From assembly GCA_023146575.1 (NCBI GenBank), contig JAGLBU010000219.1, positions 1-10,190 on the forward strand: a DNA stretch of 10,190 nt, read 5' to 3'. Every line of letters begins with the position of its first letter. Position 1 is the stretch's first letter. Positions 6,801 to 10,190 of this stretch are shown piece after piece. The position numbers and the translations under genes were made by a program. Origin of the DNA: Methylococcales bacterium (GTDB lineage Bacteria; Pseudomonadota; Gammaproteobacteria; Methylococcales; Methylomonadaceae). A model generated the notes under the pieces. It did no database searches, was not told where the DNA came from, and worked only from the letters and a program-made list of their open reading frames with translations.

Positions 6801-7229
6801 TTTATGTTTAGAGTTGGGGTTAAGTTTCTCTTGAAAGCAAGCAGAGGCTTTGCCCCAATCGTGAAATAACGCCGCTAAAGCGGTGAGAGATTGGATTATG
6901 GGCAAAGTATCCCAGTTATTTTCCCACAGATTATTTGGCATTTTTTTCCGTGTCCAATTGACAGGCACATGTCCTTGGGGATTAAACTTATCTCTATTTC
7001 CAATAAGCCACGCCAATTCACTGCGCCGCCGTGAGCGTATCCAATGACAAGAAACCGCTGTATTTTTGGTAGCAGACTTTCGCAGTAATTTTTTAACCGC
7101 TTGCAAGCCATCTTCGGTAATTACGGTTTGCCATGTTCGACTGCCAATACGATTAGCAAAGGCATCTAGTACACGGCGGGTTCGGTTTAGAGCTTTGTGT
7201 TCGCATTGCGAGATAAAAGTGACAATCAT
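3894..7229 (-). CDS. cas2-3: Cas2-3 fusion: type I-F nuclease-helicase with N-terminal Cas2 domain
   Basis: The 1111-residue fusion diagnostic of type I-F. The Cas2 domain (about 1-95) begins MIVTFISQCEHKALNRTRRV and contains NTAVSCHWIRSRRRSELAWL; in known systems it binds Cas1 for spacer acquisition. The HD nuclease domain carries HDWGK (H123-D124), H151 and SHH (217-219). The SF2 helicase has Walker A TGCGKT (450-455), the DEID box (608-611), SAT (639-641), TPVEEVGRD (853-861) and the motif VI segment QLAGRVLRHR (879-888). All key catalytic residues I can identify are present, so interference is probably intact. No clear ribosome site precedes the ATG, but the start fits the family N-terminus. 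The expected partner cas1 is not upstream; a tRNA gene is. The gene lies apart from csy1, separated by the toxin-antitoxin pair and mini-array. Confidence 0.96.
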   Translation of the reverse strand: MIVTFISQCEHKALNRTRRVLDAFANRIGSRTWQTVITEDGLQAVKKLLRKSATKNTAVSCHWIRSRRRSELAWLIGNRDKFNPQGHVPVNWTRKKMPNNLWENNWDTLPIIQSLTALAALFHDWGKASACFQEKLNPNSKHKRKGDPLRHEWVSVLLLSAFVDQQTDVQWLERLAQGEFDEQDLIKSISTSISDSINYPLENLPPLASIICWLIVSHHRLPLPNKNIIPDDYNIFITESAPDAFQELLEMINVNFGYANLWDDGQRERRKECFDFPLGLPCQSNKWRQQAKRWAVKLSQHTDTIKPLIENGSWRLIIFYSRLSLMLGDHQYSSQEVLKKWSSDYEPLANTYFKTVNIAGKWIEKGTPKQKLDQHLIGVKESAIDITRLLPAFETELKPAYDVTLLKQKSPVKSPYYWQDKAVMNIQAWRKTLADDQQRYGFFAVNMASTGCGKTMANAKIMRALSGDGNSLRYILALGLRTLTLQTGDEYRNRIGLGDDELAVMIGSRAIMELHNNQSHKETDDLSNEASGSESQEFLLDDNFIDYDCTIPEERLSTLLKTQRDKQFLYAPVLACTIDHIMPATETQRGGRYILPSLRLMSSDLVIDEIDDFTGHDLIAIGRLIHLTGMLGRKVMISSATIPPDLAVGYFNAYQQGWKLFAQTRHLSQSIGCAWIDEDKSNSQVHSIHGEKEAYQSLHQKFIHKRIQFLSKQTVKRKATIIPCSKENNDENLQERYFSCIQQAIIEKHQQHFETDLNTQKQVSFGVVRMANIAPCVALTQYLLKSNAWGDGLDVRIMAYHSQQILLLRHEQEKHLDAVLKRNTKEGGLGNALIKTHLQKSNAKNIIFIVVATPVEEVGRDHDFDWAVIEPSSFRSIIQLAGRVLRHREESPEHANLAIMQYNLKAILQKETPYSKPGYEDENHALPSDDLNDLLADEIQHKVDAIPRIADNPALKNPFADLEHRCIGELLTAYENKKVSSLQGWLTECWWLTALPQQLTPFRKSQKQRSLYLVLRKEEWVFVEKDDKNKLTDSVEGLYKIKTLEVAKDFEQRLWLTQTRDYILLLEALADEKKLPLNLAASRYGELSCRASDLEGNSEMLYSDQLGMVKA

Positions 7230-7334
7230 AGCGTTGGAAGTGAGTTATAGGTATCTAACATATAAGATATGCTGACTAATGGTGTGTGCCTAGAATAGGT
7301 AAGGTTTTTTGAGTATTTGAAAATAAAATTCAAC
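7230..7334 (-). promoter_or_regulatory. Leader region between tRNA-Pro and cas2-3
   Basis: This 105-nt gap must hold the cas2-3 promoter unless the gene is read through from the tRNA. On the minus strand a TATAAC (+ bases 7245-7250) is the best -10 candidate but has no good -35 and would leave a leader of only about 10-15 nt; other AT-rich options (TATCTT, TTATAT) lie just upstream. No intrinsic terminator is seen after the tRNA, so read-through is possible. No remnant of cas1 is visible in it. Confidence 0.3.
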
Positions 7335-7411
<77 letters not shown>

Positions 7412-7440
7412 ACGATTGAATGTGTCTTGAAACCCAAAAG

Positions 7441-7469
7441 ATTATACGGGATTCAGATTTATTTTTATA
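7441..7469 (-). promoter_or_regulatory. Promoter of tRNA-Pro
   Basis: A perfect TATAAT on the minus strand (+ bases 7446-7441) lies about 30 nt before the tRNA 5' end. The box 17 nt upstream, TATAAA (7469-7464), matches the -35 consensus at only three positions. A start near 7434 gives a leader of roughly 22 nt to be removed by RNase P. The -10 and its distance are convincing; the -35 is not. Confidence 0.55.
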
Positions 7470-7633
7470 GTTATTTTTTGTGACTATAATATAGGGTCAG
7501 TTTTAAAAAAACAGATAGAGTTGCATAGTTTTGGATAATTTATGCTTAAGTGAGAGCTGTCTCTAAAAATGTCGGACTTACCAAAGTTTTGAGGTCGGTA
7601 TCCCAGAATTTATACGAAAAAAACAGATTGCGT
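7470..7633. other. Intergenic region with no recognisable gene
   Basis: Between the divergent tRNA and export operons I find no credible protein gene. Visible items: a TATAAT on the plus strand (7485-7490) without a clear -35; an inverted repeat GCATA/TATGC (7523-7527 and 7541-7545, loop 13 nt); a short GAGA/TCTC hairpin near 7552-7563; and GTCGG occurring twice (7571-7575 and 7595-7599) in a stretch of higher GC than its surroundings. The last could be the remnant of an intergenic repeat, but I cannot name one. Confidence 0.4.
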
Positions 7634-7639
7634 TATAAT
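7634..7639 (+). promoter_or_regulatory. Candidate -10 box of the polysaccharide export operon
   Basis: A perfect TATAAT 48 nt before the first export gene. No convincing -35 stands 16-18 nt upstream (the region reads TTTATACG), so an activator may be needed, as is common for exopolysaccharide operons. The leader of about 40 nt lacks a clear Shine-Dalgarno sequence. Confidence 0.4.
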
Positions 7640-7686
7640 TAATTTAACTTTATTTTCTTGCTGTTATTTAAGCCCTGTGTCCTTTT

Positions 7687-8232
7687 ATGAAAAACTTTTT
7701 ATGCCTTTTATGTTTGCTATTTATGTTCAGTAACGCTCAGGCTAAACGTTACCAATATACCATTCATCCAGGTGATGTTTTAGAGATTTCAGTTTGGAAT
7801 GAAAAATCGTTACAACGTGAACTTAGAGTCCTTCCTGATGGCACAATTAGCTTCCCTTTATCGGGCGTTATTAACGTTAAAGGTAAAACCCTTAGAGAGG
7901 TTCAAGATAAGATTACGAAACGCTTATCAATTTACATTCCTGAAGCAGAAGTTAATGTTTCGGTTAAGTCCTCTGAAGGCAATTCGGTGTATGTAATTGG
8001 TCAGGTTAAAAAACCAGGGCAAGTGGTTATGTTTAAGCCACTGGATGTGATGCAATTACTGAGTATCGCGGGAGGCTTAACCCCTTTTGCGAAAGAAAAT
8101 GATATTTTAATTTTACGCCGACAAGAAAATGAATCCGAGGCGATTGAATTTCGTTACAGTGATATTGAAGATGGTGAAGGCTTAAATAAAAACTTTTTAT
8201 TGGAAACGGGCGATGTCATTGTCGTTCCTTAA
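7687..8232 (+). CDS. Wza/GumB-type polysaccharide export protein
   Basis: A 181-residue exported protein of the outer-membrane polysaccharide export family, which forms the periplasmic part or ring of a capsule/exopolysaccharide secretion channel. A signal peptide is plain: MKNF, a hydrophobic core LCLLCLLFMF and likely cleavage after NAQA (residue 19); I see no convincing lipobox at the cleavage site. The poly-export domain (about 23-95) starts YTIHPGDVLEISVWNEKSL and includes VLPDGTISFPLSG. An SLBB domain follows (about 100-160), with VYVIGQVKKPGQVVMFKPLD and IAGGLTPFAKENDILILRR. The short length fits GumB/XrtA-type proteins rather than full-length Wza (about 380 residues). No strong ribosome site precedes the ATG, but the signal peptide supports this start. 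It leads an operon with a beta-barrel protein and a Wzz-type protein. Confidence 0.88.
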   Translation: MKNFLCLLCLLFMFSNAQAKRYQYTIHPGDVLEISVWNEKSLQRELRVLPDGTISFPLSGVINVKGKTLREVQDKITKRLSIYIPEAEVNVSVKSSEGNSVYVIGQVKKPGQVVMFKPLDVMQLLSIAGGLTPFAKENDILILRRQENESEAIEFRYSDIEDGEGLNKNFLLETGDVIVVP

Positions 8233-8239
8233 CAAGAAA

Positions 8240-9421
8240 ATGAAACATTGTGTCGTTATTATAAAATTTTTTCAAACACTGCTTCTTTATGCATTAGGGC
8301 TTTCGATCGTGATGGCCGCTGAATGGGGTATGGATGCATCGGTGTCTCAAGACCTTTCTTATGATGATAATGTACGAATGGCAGAAGATGCGGACGGCTC
8401 TTTCATTTATAAACTATCACCCTCTATGACTTTTTTTCGTAAAACAGAAGTCTCGGATATTCATGCGAGTATTAACTACGGTATTCAGCGTTATTTAAAT
8501 CTTAACGAATTAAACAGTCATTCACAGCAATATTCGCTCGGTGGCAGTTATCTCACTGAAAGAACTCGCTCAGCAATTAATCTTTTTTTTAGTATTAATC
8601 CTGCACGTGATAACGCCGAGGAAGACTCGGGGGATTTTGCATCCGATGGCAGTCGATTAACCTATTCTATTGCGCCTTCTTTTTCATATCAATTAACCGA
8701 ATTAGACAACATTAGTTTTTCACCGAATTATTCAAAAACAACTTATACCTCATCAGGTTTTAGTAATAATACCAACACAGGATTTTCGTTGGCATGGAGT
8801 CATCGTTGGACAGAACGGTTAACAAACTCGATGGATGTATTTTATACACAATTTGATTCAAGTGGTTTAACACAAGACTCTTCAAGCCAAAGTTACGGTG
8901 CAAATATTTCAGGGAATTATGACTGGTCTGAAACATGGCAGATATCAGCTTCTCTCGGACTTCGAATGACAGAATCTGAGGATAGTATTTTCAATGCAGA
9001 TGTAGTTAAAAGTAGTAACATGGGTTTTTTATCCAATTTTTCGATCAATTATAAAGGCGAACATTATGGTGGAGGCTTTAGCTGGGGGCGATCGTTAGTA
9101 CCCTCTGCACAAGGAAATTTGAATGAGCAAGACCGTTTGACGCTTGACTTATATTATAAGTTTACCCAGCGATTATCTTCGAGTTTTACAGCAAGCTATC
9201 AGCGAAGTGAATCCATCTCATCAGATTCAAGTGGAAAAGCAATCCGTGAAAATGTATTATTCAGCCCAACACTTAATTGGGCAATAACCCCCGAATGGAA
9301 ACTCTCAATGAGTTACCGTTATCAACTACAAAGTCGTGAAAGCCGCGAGATTGTAACGGATTCTAACGCATTTATGTTAAACATTAATTACAACTGGCAG
9401 GGCTTGAGTATTTCAAGATAA
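8240..9421 (+). CDS. Outer-membrane beta-barrel protein of the exopolysaccharide locus
   Basis: About 393 residues from the ATG at 8240. I prefer this start to the upstream ATG at 8213 because it gives a compact signal peptide (MKHCVVIIK, then FFQTLLLYALGLSIV, cleavage near MAA-EW) and avoids overlap with the export gene; both lack a strong ribosome site. The mature part is a run of amphipathic strands alternating aromatic and polar residues, such as SYDDNVRMAEDADGSFIYKL, SINYGIQRYLNLN, NISFSPNYSKTTYTS and KLSMSYRYQLQSR. This fits a barrel of about 14-18 strands. The opening resembles proteins found beside exosortase (PEP-CTERM/XrtA) export genes, but no such marker is in view. It ends in Arg rather than the usual aromatic residue. 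Its role, perhaps the pore for polysaccharide passage, is inferred from position. Confidence 0.75.
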   Translation: MKHCVVIIKFFQTLLLYALGLSIVMAAEWGMDASVSQDLSYDDNVRMAEDADGSFIYKLSPSMTFFRKTEVSDIHASINYGIQRYLNLNELNSHSQQYSLGGSYLTERTRSAINLFFSINPARDNAEEDSGDFASDGSRLTYSIAPSFSYQLTELDNISFSPNYSKTTYTSSGFSNNTNTGFSLAWSHRWTERLTNSMDVFYTQFDSSGLTQDSSSQSYGANISGNYDWSETWQISASLGLRMTESEDSIFNADVVKSSNMGFLSNFSINYKGEHYGGGFSWGRSLVPSAQGNLNEQDRLTLDLYYKFTQRLSSSFTASYQRSESISSDSSGKAIRENVLFSPTLNWAITPEWKLSMSYRYQLQSRESREIVTDSNAFMLNINYNWQGLSISR

Positions 9422-9423
9422 TC

Positions 9424-10190
9424 ATGGAACCAGAAGACGAAGAAAAAAACAGTAAATCGATTGCCGATTATCTCCAAATAATCAAACGGCGTAAAAATAT
9501 TATCATCATCCCAATGTTATCGCTATGGTTGCTAAGCCTTGTCGTAACACTGGTTTTACCGCCGCTTTATCGCTCTGAAGCACTCATCTTAATTGAACAA
9601 CAAAGTATTCCACTTGATATGGTAAGAACGACTGTCGTCAGTTATGTTGATCAACGGATTATGCAGATAGGTCAAAAATTAATGACCGTCCATAGTTTAA
9701 ATAAAATTATTAATAAATTTGATTTATACCCTCATCAACGAAATAAAGCCAGTCTCTCTGATTTAGCCTATCAACTTAGGGAAAGTATTTCCCTTGATAT
9801 TATGAACCAAGACGTGATTAGTCGAGGGCGAAAATCAAAAGCCACGCTCTCGTTTTCATTAGCCTTTGAACACACAGACCCACTGATCGCACAACGAGTT
9901 GCCAGTGAACTGACCACTTTATTTTTAAATGAAAACATTAAATCCAGAACTAAAAAAGCCAAAGAAACCGCGACCTTTTTAGAAGATGAGGCTCGAAAAT
10001 ACGGCGTTCAAATTCAAAAAGCAGAGGCAACTATTGCTCGATATAAAGAACAAAATAGCGGCAGTTTACCTGAGTTACTTCCTATTAATTTAGGAATTAT
10101 CAGTCGAATAGAAACAAATATACTGCAATTAGAATTAGAAGAAAAAATGTTGGCAGAAAAAGAAGTAACCCTTCAAAGCCAACTATTATT
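9424..10190 (+). CDS. Wzz/GumC-type polysaccharide chain-length determinant, 3' end cut by window edge
   Basis: An inner-membrane polysaccharide co-polymerase that sets polymer length and links synthesis to export. The frame is open from ATG 9424 to the window end (255 codons); family members usually have about 480-520 or more, so at least half is missing. Seen: a charged N-terminus, SIADYLQIIKRRKNIIIIP, a membrane helix (about 25-46), the Wzz domain with PLYRSEALILIEQQSIP and VSYVDQRIMQIGQKLM, then predicted coiled coil from about residue 180 (KAKETATFLEDEARKYGVQI onward). IEQQSIP plus YVDQRI is typical of GumC/XrtA-type proteins. It starts 2 nt after the beta-barrel gene's stop, so the two are coupled. 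Whether a cytoplasmic tyrosine kinase domain follows cannot be seen. Confidence 0.88.
   Translation, partial: MEPEDEEKNSKSIADYLQIIKRRKNIIIIPMLSLWLLSLVVTLVLPPLYRSEALILIEQQSIPLDMVRTTVVSYVDQRIMQIGQKLMTVHSLNKIINKFDLYPHQRNKASLSDLAYQLRESISLDIMNQDVISRGRKSKATLSFSLAFEHTDPLIAQRVASELTTLFLNENIKSRTKKAKETATFLEDEARKYGVQIQKAEATIARYKEQNSGSLPELLPINLGIISRIETNILQLELEEKMLAEKEVTLQSQLL

Noticed and set aside
1847..7229. Tn7-like CRISPR transposon (type I-F3) or type I-F2 system
   Set aside because: Separate csy1 and csy2 genes and a full cas2-3 are present, and no tns/tniQ gene is seen; I-F3 has a fused cas8-cas5 and lacks cas2-3, and I-F2 lacks a large subunit.
6896..7275. Small frames over the start of cas2-3 on both strands
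   Set aside because: All overlap the well-supported Cas2 and HD coding region in other frames.
7799..7996. 65-codon frame inside the export gene
   Set aside because: Out-of-frame shadow of the export protein with no independent signals.
9771..9962. Minus-strand 63-codon frame
   Set aside because: Antisense to the Wzz-type gene and without a ribosome site.

Overview
The window holds most of a type I-F1 (Csy/Ypest-type) CRISPR-Cas locus, with an apparent self-regulating crRNA-like RNA gene and a toxin-antitoxin pair inside it. It is followed by a tRNA gene and the start of an exopolysaccharide export operon. AT-rich DNA, E. coli-like I-F repeats and GumB/GumC-type export genes suggest a low-GC gammaproteobacterium, possibly of the Thiotrichales or Methylococcales. 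That placement is a guess from style; no marker gene settles it.

Layout: (1) 1-3088, minus strand: csy1 (cas8f), csy2 (cas5f) and csy3 (cas7f, running off the left edge) form a tight operon; cas6f is expected just outside. (2) 3089-3438: an intergenic stretch with no protein gene but dense signals. It contains the csy1 promoter, a perfect -10 box reading rightward, two diverged type I-F repeats around a 24-nt spacer, a hairpin, and a palindromic operator. (3) 3439-3892, plus strand: a ribbon-helix-helix antitoxin and a RelE/ParE-type toxin. (4) 3894-7229, minus strand: cas2-3, the fused adaptation/nuclease-helicase gene. (5) 7335-7411, minus strand: tRNA-Pro(GGG). (6) 7687-10190, plus strand: a polysaccharide export protein, an outer-membrane beta-barrel protein and a truncated Wzz/GumC chain-length determinant.

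The most interesting signal is the 24-nt spacer of the mini-array. It matches, beside a 5'-CC PAM, a site directly abutting the -35 box of the csy1 promoter. Eighteen of 24 positions match. The six mismatches include all four positions (6, 12, 18, 24) that type I complexes flip out of the duplex, so 18 of 20 pairing positions match. The first repeat keeps the 5' handle and a rebuilt stem, and the second keeps the 3' hairpin, which is what one crRNA needs. My reading is that the RNA guides the Csy complex to its own promoter and represses csy1-csy2-csy3 without cutting, like the CreR-type RNAs reported for other CRISPR systems.

Other points: cas1 is not at its usual place upstream of cas2-3, where a tRNA gene lies instead. 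A toxin-antitoxin pair separates cas2-3 from the effector operon, a place where it could make loss of the locus costly. Two PAM-contact residues of Csy1 appear substituted.
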